Of a DNA stretch of 64,000 nt, positions 50,340-62,084 are shown piece after piece (positions within the stretch are counted from its first letter, which is position 1; every line of letters begins with the position of its first letter). The notes under the pieces were generated by a model. That model had not been told where the DNA came from and did no database searches. It saw only the letters and a list, made by a program, of their open reading frames with translations. Source of the stretch: Sisyra terminalis. Taxonomy: Eukaryota > Arthropoda > Insecta > Neuroptera > Sisyridae. The position numbers were made by a program, and so were the translations under genes. The stretch spans positions 41,865,701 through 41,929,700 of the forward strand of contig OY292275.1 of NCBI GenBank assembly GCA_958496175.1, read 5' to 3'.

Positions 50340-51135
50340 GTATTTATTTTATTGGTAGAATTCCATCTTGGAATACTTGGCACTGCTTGGGGGAAATCAC
50401 CAACAATAAAATCATTGCGCTTTCAAAACATATTGAGTCAATGCGAAGATAGATCTTTCAATAACTATCGTTATATGCCTTTAAGAAAGAGTTACAGACA
50501 GTATAAAATTGACAGCATTGACATCAAAGTGTGGGTCACGTGAACTGCCAACTACGGAAAATTCCAAGCCTAATTATTTAAAAACTGATTTTATTCATAT
50601 TTTTCCGTGTATTATTAAGATATGTTAATAGTTAATAGTTAATAATAGTTAATAGTTACTCTGCTATTTGGAGCGATGGTGAATTGAACTAATCATTAAT
50701 CATCAAAATCAGTCCAGTAATTTTTTAGTTAAAAAATGATCTAAATTACCTGACTTTATTTAGTATATTTAAGATATTTGATTTGACAAATTGTATGTCA
50801 ATGTAATAGCGACGTACTTCAATGAGGGGAATCAATCTGAGGGCAATGCATGCACCAAAATTCATAGCTTCAATAAATTAAATGAATTGTTGACATGCCA
50901 TTGAATTAACTAATTTTTGTTTTTTATTAATAATTTTTACTCCCATTGTATAATATAATATTATTATATAATATTGTTCTAATTAAATATTGAACTTCAT
51001 AATTGTATTCGTATTAGTTTGTTATTAAAATTATAAATTAAGAGTAGCTAAAATATTCGTTCATAAAAAACACTACGTTCAATTCCTGTTAGGCACTACG
51101 AAGTTTGCCGGGTCAGCTAGTATATATATATATAT

Positions 51136-51251
51136 ATCCGGAAAATTTAAGAAACCATCAGAACATAAATTTTCTAAAATTATAACCAATTTACACACAA
51201 ACCTACCATATAGGATAGGATATAAAAATCTTCCACAAGTGACTTCGTGGG

Positions 51252-51255
<4 letters not shown>
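51136..51255 (-). repeat. 120-bp repeat, inverted copy inside an (AT)n tract
   Basis: Exact inverse of 39991-40110 flanked on both sides by AT dinucleotide runs, just beyond the end of the second Helitron. No TIR or TSD beyond AT was seen. Confidence 0.9.

Positions 51256-51320
<65 letters not shown>
51254..51320. repeat. (AT)n microsatellite
   Basis: Alternating TA run after the 120-bp inverted copy. A shorter run at 51121-51137 precedes that copy. Confidence 0.95.
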
Positions 51321-51323
<3 letters not shown>

Positions 51324-53635
51324 TGAAAAAATCATCAATTTACAAATTTGAATCATTCTGTGTATGAAACATTCAATAATAATAAAAAAATACATATGAA
51401 ATAAATAAAAATCGACGTTTAAATTGTAATCACAGTAATTCTTAATGGGAGACTTCAATGCGTCGATAGGCGCAAAAACCGTTTTCATTTTTTAAAAAAT
51501 GATTCCAATTATTATCATCATTTTCATTTGAATAATTTTTGCAGTATTTTTCGTTATAGTTGAATTTTTATTTTTCGTTTAAAGCAGAGTATTTATTATA
51601 TATCGATATTTATTATTATTTTTTATATCGAAAAAAAAGAACAAAAACATCGAAAAGTTAAGATATCTTTTGATAATAGCTTTCATCGTATTATTCGATA
51701 ATCAATAGAAAACCATTTTACTTACCTTTCCTAACTTATCGTTGCATTAATTTAACTCATTTATATATTCTAACTGTAAAAAAACTCGGAAATATAAAAT
51801 ACAAGAGGATGGGTTCGGAAAATCGAATATTAATTAAATATGTACAATAATATATTAACAGTTTTGCGCATATGTACAATTGTTTAAATAAATTATGTAA
51901 AAGTAGCAATTGTTACAATCATATAGAAATATTAAGTCAATAAAAAACTTTTGATTTTTCAGATATTTTCACTATTTTTTCTCTCTTAAGCCACTTTATC
52001 ACTTCACATTCACTGATTTATTGAAATACAATTTACACCACTAATTATTGTAGAAAATCCTTTCGTGTTCTTTTCGATTGATATCAATTGTGGAAAAGAT
52101 ATCCCACAGGAATTTGATTTCTAACGATCCACATCCATTCCTCAAACGCCCATTTGGAAATGATTAACAATTTTAATGCAATGATTAATTCTCAGTTGTC
52201 ACCCTAGTGGTCTGCTTCTTCTGCGAAAATTTAATTAGAACAATATTTAAAAGTCTCAAAATTACAGGCACTTACTAACAATTTATCTTCCAAAAAGATT
52301 ATACTTTTTTCAACCCCCACAAAACAACCATTGTCCTGATTTTTCCGGTTAATAGAATTTAGAAAAATACATTGATTTTAAATTATAAAAAAAAAATCAT
52401 ACATCCTAGTTACTGATAATAATTGATATTGAAATTGAAGAACTTTTTTTTTTGAATACATATAGTTTGCTCAATAAATTGTATCTTATTTATTTGGTTT
52501 TAGTAACTATTTAATATCTATTTATATATTTATTAACCTTTAATTTTTTATTTTATGTTGAAACACTTATGGTTCTGATTCTTGGAATATATGAAAGGGA
52601 GTTGATTCATTCAAGAGTGCATTCTTAGTCAATGACTCTGGGAGTTGTTATTAGAAAAATATTGCGTGTCAAAGTACCTTTTTGTAATCTCAACAAAATT
52701 CAAATTCCTTCCAAACATTTTGTTGCAAAAATCAAGTTTTGATGAATGATTTAAGGCTGCGGTTTCCGACTAGGGTATACGGATTATTGCCGTAGAATGC
52801 ATAAGAAATATAGTTATTAGGGTATATATATTACATGGTATCAATTTTTGGAATAAAAAAAGGTTAAGGGTAAAAACACTGGACTATTTTAAAAAAAATG
52901 TATAACAGAAGAATAATGAAAGATGTATGTAATATTTTTAAATAAATATATATAATAATTCTTCTTAAATAATAATGATCTAATCAATTGAAAATGTTAA
53001 ATGAAAAAAAAATCAATTAACAGTGAAGTTTTGCTTTTAACAATTTTACGGTTGTCCATTACAATCAGAATCAAGAAATTATGAAATAATTCAAATTTTA
53101 TTTAATTTAATAATTTCATAAAGCGGCATTGATTTTATAACTTTTTCTCTTAATAAGTATTATTTTTTTCTTCCTTTATGATAAATTATAATTTTCCATT
53201 TAATTTTAAAAAGATTGATTTCAAAGAAACTTTGAACTTGAGGAAAAAATTGACCTTGTGAGTGAATTGAGGGTTTTATAAAGAATTTTATTTACTCATA
53301 TAAATAAATATCTAAGATATTGGAGGTTTTTCAATCTCGTGATCTGGTAACTTGGGAAGTTGGGTCCTAAAACTGAATCAAAAATTCAGGATCAAAACCA
53401 AGTGACTATAGATATTGAGCTACCATTAGTCTGTAAAATGTCTTGATTTAATTTTATGAACCTAATTTGTTGAAGAAAGTTTCAATTGTTGTATAAAAAA
53501 AAATGAGGAAACAGAAAATGAAACTGAAATTCTCATTTGTTTTTTTTTTCGTAAATTTATGATTAGTTACTCATAAATATACATTAGTAAACCAAAATAT
53601 CGATGAAAGAACTATGAAAGATCTAAGATTTTGGA
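51321..53635. other. Intergenic DNA, nothing recognised
   Basis: AT-rich with long A and T runs. No transposon terminus, tRNA or splice-compatible frame could be supported. Confidence 0.45.
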
Positions 53636-54000
53636 TTTGAAATTTTATTGAATTTGTGGCAGAACGTTTGGCAGTGAACTCCATTGGCGTGCAGGTCGCG
53701 ATCGTGACTGCATTGTTGATAACTTTGGAACAAAATGATTATCCTCCAAATAATGTTTCACGACTCTGAAGGCCATTTCGGAAATAATTCAAATAGTTTT
53801 TCGATCGATCATACAATAACACCACCAGAAAATCGCCGTCTTCCAACGTCACGAACGACTTTTGCTTTTTCTTCTTCGTTTTCAATTAAAACCAATTTTT
53901 GTCTCCTCTCCTCGCCTCACTACGTCTCGTCGCCGATAACTTTGAGGCTTCTTCGTCTTAAATCTCGATCTAGGAAATGGAAATGAGGTGCTCACCATTT
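53636..54000. other. Composition island with an 83-codon plus-strand frame
   Basis: Richer in G+C than its flanks and containing the open frame at 53735-53986, rich in Ser, Thr and Arg (PPENRRLPTSRTTFAFSSSF). I recognise no family and no exon borders. It may be regulatory or an untranslated exon. Confidence 0.25.
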
Positions 54001-54450
54001 GATTTGATTTGTTTTCTTCAAGGAAATCCAATGCTAATGATTTCCTTTATCTTAAGTCTACAAAAGACTTATTAACAATATCCGAAACGAAATGATTTAT
54101 AATAATAACAGTTTTGCATAATAGATTGCTTCGTTAAAAAATGAGCTGATGCCTCAAACCTCCTTCCTCTTCATGTTTTTCATCAACTTAACAAAATACT
54201 GAAGAACTTTTAATAGCTTCAACAAAGAGGCCTTTGCATATTATACTTTTTGCATAGTAAAGACGTTCCCCAACAGTAAATAAATTGATCGCCTTATTTT
54301 CATGAGAATAAAATTCTTTAAGTAATTAACCATCAAAGAAGGCTCTACGAATACCTAAGAAAATGATAAAAGGAATTTTCAGTATATTGGTTAAATGTTA
54401 TCTATTGTTTCGAAATGAAAGTTTGTCCCTTTAAAATTTTCCTAGACGAG

Positions 54451-55010
54451 TCTAAATCGGTCACCTGCACACTAAGAAAAGAAATATATCCTCCGGTTAT
54501 CCTAAACACCATCGATATCTCTTCGATAGTTCATGATAAATATCTCGAAGCTCACCTAGACCGAAGGTTCATGTAGAAGCACTATATTGTACAAATAATA
54601 AGAGCGGTCTACAAAAGTTTAAACGACAATTGCTATTGTGAAGACAATCAAAACTTTCCCTTAGCAATAAAGTGTTTCTTCTATATAAAATAATAACAAT
54701 CTGGACGTATGACATTGAGCTTTGAAGCTCTTCTAGTGAGTCTAGCATAAAAATAATAGAACGAGGTTCAATCAAAAATACTTAGACACCTGGTAAATAC
54801 ACCATGGTACATAACTAATGAAACCCTACGAACAGATTTGCTCGTTTCAACAGTAACCCCAGAAAAGTTGAGGCTCATGCCACCAAAAACTTTGAAAAAT
54901 TGCATCTTCATCCAAATCCTTTGATGACGTCTGTCCTGGAGTCTCAACCTATAGGACGATTAAAGAGGAAAGTGTCACGTGACCTCACTAATCCTTAAGA
55001 GATACACCTA
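54451..55010 (+). pseudogene. Jockey-like LINE ORF2 remnant (C-terminal RT region)
   Basis: Plus-strand frames, interrupted by shifts, contain TLRKEIYPPVILNTIDI, KYLEAHLDRRF, then IWTYDIEL and, further on, LHLHPNPLMTSVLESQPIGR. These align in order with the family blocks T-L-R-K, K-Y-L-G-x-x-L-D-R-R-L-x-W, P-I-W-T-Y-G-I-x-L-W and the HPNPL tail of jockey-clade reverse transcriptases. Inactive. It is followed by an (AT)n run at 55081. Confidence 0.75.
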
Positions 55011-55078
55011 TAGGACTGCCCTATACCATCCTAGATTTCTGCTTTCAAATTGGACAAAAGGACCACAATTCTGATGGT

Positions 55079-55080
<2 letters not shown>

Positions 55081-55154
<74 letters not shown>

Positions 55155-55173
55155 GATATATATATATATATAT
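55081..55173. repeat. (AT)n microsatellite
   Basis: About 90 bases of alternating AT with a gt and a ga interruption. Confidence 0.95.
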
Positions 55174-55174
55174 A

Positions 55175-56000
55175 AAATAATAATAAAATATTAAGTAAAA
55201 AATTATAGAAGAGTGGTATTATAAATACCTAAAAGTAACTCTAATACTTAAATTTTTGTATCATAACAGTAGAACTAACTAGGGGAAATTTTGTCATGAG
55301 TTCTCAAAGTACCGGTGTAGGTGGGTGTTGTTACCGCAAGGCTCAAGAAATTGCAACGGAACCTATTTCTTTGTACCAAATAACAGATTTACCCCTACTA
55401 ATTTTCTTCCTTCCTTTGAAAATATTTTGATCGAAAAAGAGCGGACATAAACTCCTGAACCGTATCTTAAAAAAATGATTTAATCGTTTTTCGGTTGCGA
55501 GAGTTAGGCTGCCGGGAAATTCATCAAATGATTGGAACGTTTTTTAATGCGTCTACGGATTCTTTCAAATAATATCTGATTCATGTTACCGTATGAATGT
55601 AAGACTTGATCCTTAGAGACTTTCATAATAAATCACTTGGAAGTTTTCCAGAAGTAGTATTACAGATGAATAGTCTGGATAATCTGGAAGCAGCAGAGAA
55701 ACAGAAATGAGAACTTCCGGGGGTTTTTAAACTTTGATCGTAAGTTCGTAAAAATTGGCCATCAGATGAAATTTGCAATAGATCATATGCACATTTCTTT
55801 TTTAATTTTTAAAGGATATTATTAAAATGAGGAAAAATCAATTTTTAGTTATCAGAAACATGTATTTTGACAGATTTTTATTTAATTTTAATGAGCAATT
55901 GAGAGTTCGAAAACGTTAAGGGTGCTTATGAGACTTTTGTGACGTCACGGTATGCATCAGTACGCGAATTGAAATCGAGATATTAACAGATCATTAAGCC
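55175..56000. other. Intergenic DNA between two LINE remnants
   Basis: Mixed AT-rich sequence with no frame that I recognise. It may contain more LINE-derived DNA too decayed to read. Confidence 0.35.
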
Positions 56001-56019
56001 GGGGCACACCAGGGAAACC

Positions 56020-56215
56020 CATGACTGGATCCTAAGAGGCGAAGAACAAAAATCTTGTTCCATATGTAGGAGCGTCCTGGATGTCAACCATATTCTGGTT
56101 GGATGTAACGGGGCTCTATCCAGAAATGGGACGCTGAGATGGGAAGACCTCAGACCATCGTCGCCCATCGCCCTGGATATTTTACAGCCCCTGAAGAAAA
56201 CAAATATCAAAATAT
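56020..56215 (+). pseudogene. LINE ORF2 C-terminal zinc-knuckle remnant
   Basis: The plus strand reads HDWILRGEEQKSCSICRSVL, then DVNHILVGCN. The C-x2-C...H-x4-C knuckle after a helix and R-G-E-E is the usual C-terminal end of jockey/R1/I-type reverse transcriptases. Only this piece is readable. The minus-strand 94-codon frame here is a shadow. It could belong to the same ancestral element as 54451-55010 or to another. Confidence 0.65.
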
Positions 56216-56229
56216 AGTCTGTCATAAGT

Positions 56230-58170
56230 GAAAAATTTAATCTGTTGTGTAAATCCATTGTGCTCACATAATATTTATATCTTAAATTTATAGTTTTACT
56301 CTAATTTTAATAATTTTAGCTAAATTTCAATGTTCATAGATAAATACCATTACATATAATCTATACTTAATCAAAAATACTTAAAAAAAAGATCGTTAAG
56401 CGGTTACCATGAAAATAGTAATAATTTATACAATTTTTGACGTTTTTCAAAATTTTTCTCCATGAAAAATATTTTATATCCTAAAAATGACTACCAATTT
56501 TATACTTAGGAATAGGTTATGTAGATAGTAAATGCTTGAAATCATTAGCATAATGTTTAAGCGATTTAAATACCTTTTCCTTTGTGTTAAAGTACATTTG
56601 CTATAGAAAAACGTCCATGGGATTTTAAGGTTCCGTATTGTGAAGTCAATAATAATGCCGAGCCAATGGAGCTCGTTTTATGTATTTTGAATTTAACGAT
56701 TTTTTTTCATCTTTAATAAATATTTCTTAAATTTTATCATGTAAAGTTAAAAGCTAACAACTACATTTGTGTTTTGATATGAAATAAGATTTCATTTTTA
56801 AAACATTTAAAGTTATTTTTAGATCCTGTGCATCAGGGCTATTATGCACAATATAAACTTTATAACTGAAGGTCATAGTATCTTAAATTCATTTTTTCGG
56901 AATTTAGTGATGAAATCATCTTAATTCAAATTAAGATAATCTCTATAAAGGCGAGCTATTAATTTCTTTTTTATATAAGTGGGCAATAGTTTACGGAAGC
57001 AAAAAGTTCTCAAGTTCTTCGTAAGGTGAGCCACCAAACTATCCTAAGTTCACTTAAAGTAGTATGTATGTACTATAAAATATCTAATTTGTACTTTAGA
57101 AACCATGGTTCTCAAGTGTACTACTATACATGCTCCAGAAAGTATTGTCTAGTTTCCATTTGGAACCAGTTCTCATCCCAAACGGTACAATACTATAAAA
57201 TTACGACATAGATTAATCCATACCTTCAGCATTCAACCCTTACTTAAGATGACATTTTTTTGATAACGGACGTAAATTATTAACAATTAAGTAGTACTTT
57301 ACTTGAATAATCTAAACTTGAGTAGGAATGATGTATTTGAAAGCCAAAAAAAAACAATAATTTTTTAAAAAGTCCTTTTTTATTATACTAAATACAAGCT
57401 TTTATTTATTCTCTTCGTCAATAATTAGTAATACCTACAATAGAGTCAACATTGAGTATTGAATTTCCTATTCGATTTTTGAGTCAATAAGGCCAAAATA
57501 ATATGTTAAAAATGATTTGAGAACATTGCGTTTTTTTCTGTGTGTGTTCAATCGAGGTTAATTTGTTATTTGATTTCAAATATTTAACGTTTTTTTTTTT
57601 CATTTTGTACATATTTGTTCGTTTGAAAATTGCATTTTTCAAACCGATAGTTTATACTTGACGATGCGAGCACGAGCGAAATAGAAGAAATTTGTGCAGT
57701 TTTTTTCATTCGATAAAAATAAATATTTAAATATTTGGTAGATGTAAGTCAATAATAAAACGAGTATAATTTTTTTTTCTTGAAAATTTGAAACCGATCG
57801 TTTTAGATTTTATTGATTTGGATTCGGTTTTTTTCTCGATTCTTGTGTTTATTTTTCGTCTGCATCCATTCATTTTAAATATTGACTTAAAAATCTTAGA
57901 AATAAACACCAGATAGACAAGTTTTGAGGCATTGCATCTATCAAATTAAACAAAATGTAATTCCCCTGGATTCTTCTAAATCGATATTTGTACATACAAT
58001 TCTATGGCATATCTTTGTGTATCTTTGACCTGATTTCTGGACAAATATATATGCTTGAATCTTATTTTTTTGTTTCAAAAATATTTCTATTGATTTCGAT
58101 ACTGAAGTTCAAATAAGTTTACGACATTTCCTATCAAAATTAAGAAATTTATTCTGAATAAATGGTACAT
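56230..58170. other. Intergenic DNA, nothing recognised
   Basis: AT-rich. Small open frames on both strands are short and of low complexity. No terminal repeats were noticed. Confidence 0.4.
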
Positions 58171-58183
58171 TACCTTTCAATTA

Positions 58184-59250
58184 GGGTACTGTCCATTATT
58201 GATCACTACTTTTTTCTATCTTCCTGGCATTTCCAGCATTTAGATACTACGTTGAAAGAACTATTCATCTTTGGAAGTTGAATCCACCCAATTTTTCATC
58301 TCTTCATATGTTGCAAAGTACAGCTCAGACATGTCAAATGTCATATACCGGAACAAGTGGTAATCTGAAAGAAAAATATCTGGGAAATACGGCAGGTGGG
58401 TTAAATATTCCCGCTGAAGGGTTTTCAGATACGTTTTGATCGGTACCTCGACATGAAGACGAATATTATCTTGTAGGATGAAGGAGAATAGTTTTGTCTG
58501 GGGTACCTAGTAATAAGCTCGTTTTTCCTGAAGTGCTCGGCTCAACCTCAGTAATTAAGTTTGGTAGAGAGCTCCAGTCATGGTTTTGCTCGGTTTGAGC
58601 ACTTCATAGTAAATGACTCTAAGCTACCAAATATACAAAATAAGTTTTTTCCCATGAATATTGGGTTTTACTATATATGTTGAAGTATTGTTAAGTGGTC
58701 CCCACAATTTTCTCTTCTTTGAGTTATCGTAGCGAATCCATTTTACATCCCCAGTTATACGAATGATGCAAAAAATATTTATTATGCATGGGATGCAGAG
58801 GTATTATTATGAACATTTAGAGTATTTCACTAAGTTGTCGTTTAATGTCTCTCGATTTCAACTCATTTAGAACCCAACTTCCTTCCTTCTGAATCAAACC
58901 CAACAGTTGTCGGGCTATTTATAATACATCTTTATTAGTTTCAATTCCAGATGTATAAATAACGATAGAATCAGGATCACGGGAAATTGGAAAACATGGG
59001 TCATGGATCATGGGTAGTTTTCCAATTACGCGTGATCCTGATTCTATCGTTACTTGTAATGGAGTTGCAAGTTTCTTTTCATTTGGGACACATATTTTTC
59101 TAACCAAGCTTCCAATTTCTCATCTGCATACATTTTCGCCCTTCCACTGTGTTCTTTGTTTATCACGTAAAATTTCTCGTTTTTCAACTTTTGAAACCTT
59201 AAAGCTTTATCAGATACTTCTGTAAGCAACCAAAGTGCCTCTGTTGTAAT
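58184..59250 (-). pseudogene. Mariner transposase pseudogene, interrupted by a MITE
   Basis: Minus-strand frames give, in family order: RFQKLKNEKFYVINKEHSGR and DEKLEAWLE (N-terminal DNA-binding part), then the nested MITE, then LLGLIQKEGSWVLNELKSRD, ITGDVKW-like first catalytic Asp region, NIHGKK, LKPSKTMTGALY, LQDN (second Asp), YFPDIFLSDYHLF (third Asp) and ELYFATYEEMKNWVDS to KDE-FFQR near the C-terminus. The spacing is that of a DD34D mariner. Many stops and shifts show inactivity. The N-terminal end and TIRs were not identified. Confidence 0.85.
58962..59050. mobile_element. 89-bp Tc1/mariner-type MITE nested in the mariner pseudogene
   Basis: Arms begin ACGATAGAATCAGGATCACG and pair with the inverse at the right end, with one mismatch in about 31 bp. 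Target TA at 58960-58961 and 59051-59052. It splits the transposase frame between the DNA-binding and catalytic parts. Both apparent open frames across it (one per strand) are by-products of its palindrome. Confidence 0.9.
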
Positions 59251-59259
59251 AATATAATA

Positions 59260-60420
59260 AATTTACGAATTTTTGTTCTACCCATCATAGAATGATTATC
59301 CTATGCATCTTAAAATCCATTTTTTTATAATATTTAACTGCAACATTGAAAAAAAACAGTCTACACATAATCGTGAAGAGTATTGTTCGATAGATCTTTA
59401 GAATGTATTATAAACTTTAAAATTATGTTTTATTTGAAATCAACTGTATGTGAGATATGGACTTTAAACCTTTGAAAGTAATTTTGGAAGCTTTTGTATT
59501 GAGTTTCACGTTTCGTGCATATCCAAACCAAAATTTTCCCGACATTAATTGTCATGGAAACAATGCTATAGGTGTTAAAGATTCTTTAATAGTATGAATA
59601 AATTCTTATCTCTTTAATTGTTTTAATGTAGCACAAGTAGTATTTCCACTTTGATGCTTTGAATTCCTTTAAATAAAAAAAAAAGTTAAGTAGTCGCACA
59701 TTGAAGTAGTACCAAAACTTTATCTTCTAGTCTACTACTTATAGATATGCTTCCTTCATCACTTAATACCTCAATATTTGTCAATCGCAACCATTTCGAT
59801 AATCCCATTATTTTTCCAAAACAACACAAAAGTTTACAGTCCAAATCAAAATTTTCGAGCGTCCAACGTTCGGATGTCGAATCGTAAATGGATCGAATTA
59901 TTATCCAATTAAGAACGTGAAGAATACCAGAGATTGAAGAAGCAACAGCAAAGAGCAAATGAAGACGAAGACGAAGATGCGAGGTGTTTGACCCTCTTGG
60001 CTTCTTCGACTAACACTTTTCTCAATCATCTATTTGTATTGTACTGCAACGATATACCAAAGTGATTCGAAAATGAGCCTCGACCCAAGTTTCTTATACA
60101 TTCGACAAGAAATGAAATCAACAAGAAAAAAAAACACACACATACATCCAAACCAACAATTGTTTGCTCTTGCAACATTTCACAGGAAAAATTTACTTCT
60201 TTTACCAAACAAAATGATGGACACCGAACTTTGAAAATTCAGTATTGTGACCACAATGCCATCGTATTAAATTTGAATTAAACAATTAAATACATATAAA
60301 AGTTTAATTAAACTATTAAAAGTTGTACAATGAAAAAAATTAAGAGTTTAATTATTTTCTTTTAACTGTTAATGATGTAATTGGATTTCAATGAGATAAA
60401 TTTAAATTAATTAAATAATT
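59260..60420. other. Intergenic DNA, small unexplained frames
   Basis: A 90-codon minus-strand frame (59686-59958) looks protein-like (WTLENFDLDCKLLCCFGK, SISSRLEDKVLVLLQ) but lacks any family I recognise or convincing splice borders. 59940-60010 is rich in gaagacgaagac repeats. Confidence 0.3.
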
Positions 60421-60429
60421 ATATTTCTA

Positions 60430-60600
60430 CTAGCTAATACATGCAAAACTGCATTGGGTAAAAATTTAAACAAATACGAATCAACTGGTACAAAATAAAT
60501 TTTAGATACAATGTAAAGCTCACAAATTTAGCCAAAGCTCAGCTGTGAGTATCCTTATAAAAAAGAGGGTTAATTTTATAGACTTTTCAATGTCACATAA
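60430..60600 (-). mobile_element. Possible Helitron 3' end
   Basis: The minus strand ends AATGCAGTTTTGCATGTATTAGCTAG followed by T only in outline: stem TGCA/TGCA a few bases before CTAG. The interior does not match the large Helitrons, and the 5' end was not found. Confidence 0.35.
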
Positions 60601-60639
60601 ATGATGAAATTTGACCAACAAATTCTATCTTCTTATAAT

Positions 60640-60655
60640 AATAATAATAATACGT
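60640..60655. repeat. Short (TAA)n microsatellite
   Basis: Five to six TAA/ATA units in tcttataataataataataa. Confidence 0.8.
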
Positions 60656-60940
60656 TTTACAAATTTCATTGTGACCGATAATTTTTAATAAATCTATATA
60701 AGTATATCGAATTAGACGTCTCAAGAAAAAAAATTCATAAATATCGTTTCGAAAATTCCTATAAAAGACTGGACAGAGTCTTATTATTGACACATGGCTA
60801 AAAATGGGAAATCGGTCCTTTCAAGTCATATTTTAATTATAGTTTACAGTGCAATAAATCGACAGGTAGACCTGAAAAATGATTTATGATTTCAAATTAT
60901 TTTAATTTATTTGGAGCCTACTGGTGAGCGAGTGATTTAT

Positions 60941-61015
60941 GGATTTTTATTAACCCTAGAGTCGCTAAAGATTTGTGTAGTAATAAAGCGACGGTAAATA
61001 ACAATTAGAAAAAGT
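60941..61015 (+). mobile_element. 5'-truncated SINE copy
   Basis: Only the body is left: attaaccctagagtcgctaa through gcgacggtaaataacaatta and an A-rich end. The tRNA-like head is absent. Confidence 0.7.
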
Positions 61016-61784
61016 TATACAACTTGTAACAAACCGTAATGTCATAAATTGTCTACTAAAAAGGTTACTAAAACAATAAGCTCTAGAAAAAAAATCGCAA
61101 ATTTGGTCCCGCTTTAACTATGGAGTTACTGGTTCCTGAGAACATTAAACACTAAAGGAGCCAGTAGAAATTCTTCCAGAATGGCGTCACTTCTTTAAAA
61201 GGGAGACGGGAGAGGGATAATATATTGTTGTTATTATGATTTCTTGCAAAAGTACCGGAGTCTATATTGAATCTCAGAACGTATTGGCTTTGTAGTGAAG
61301 AACAATCTTTTAAATTTCAAATCAATTATGTTAAATATAAACACCAAAGTTTCATTTAATTTTCAGGTAATTTAACTGTTGTTACTCACAAATGGAGTAA
61401 CTTCTTCAAGGGAGGAGACAACGTAGGAGATACAATTTTACGACAGTTGTGATTTCTAGCAGAAGAACCGAATTTGGTTGATTCCGATAGTTGAGGATTG
61501 ATCCGGATCTTTTCCTCTCCCCCCTTCAATAAGTAACTACATTTGTGATTAAGGTCAAATACTTATTATTATTTAAATTATCTAAATCTAAAATACAATT
61601 TTAACCAACTTTAATATAATACCTTAAAATTTATACTTTAAATATTTACAAGCTTTACTATTAATATTTACATTAATACCTTAAAATAAAACTAATTTTT
61701 GGTGTAAATATTTAATAATTTTAGGAACACATTTAAAAGATTATTATATTCAACTATGTTAACAGGTTTTGAAAGTCAAGAAAC

Positions 61785-61823
61785 GAAATTATATCTCCTC
61801 ATATTATGAGGAGATATAATTTC
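61785..61823. repeat. 39-nt perfect palindrome
   Basis: gaaattatatctcctcata, one central base, then its exact inverse. 19-bp arms with a 1-base centre. Confidence 0.95.
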
Positions 61824-61887
61824 CAGTATAAGCATATAAAGTGATTGAGCTTTGTCCTATGATTATATAAATCAAAATGTTTTCAAT

Positions 61888-62080
61888 AGAGTAGGGGTCA
61901 GCAGTTAGCCGGAAGGTCGAAATCGGACCGCAAAGTATTGGTAAATGTACCTCCTAATTAATTTAGGTAGTATCGGTAGTATTATCATACTTCTAGCCCT
62001 TTGTGCATACCTTACTCATTATGTTTTTTTGACTCACCAAAAAAAATTGTTACCAGTATCCGGGCCTCATTTAAAACTAC
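61888..62080. mobile_element. Possible hAT remnant
   Basis: Left sequence taggggtcagcagttagccg and later atccgggcctc recall hAT ends, but no matched TIR or TSD was found. Confidence 0.3.
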
Positions 62081-62084
62081 ATGC

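Noticed and set aside
55983..56267. 94-codon minus-strand frame
   Set aside because: The plus strand here carries the LINE zinc knuckle with conserved Cys and His, so the minus-strand frame is a shadow.
58919..59225. Open frames on both strands across the 89-bp palindrome
   Set aside because: They are created by the nested MITE. Only the flanking minus-strand mariner blocks are family-like.
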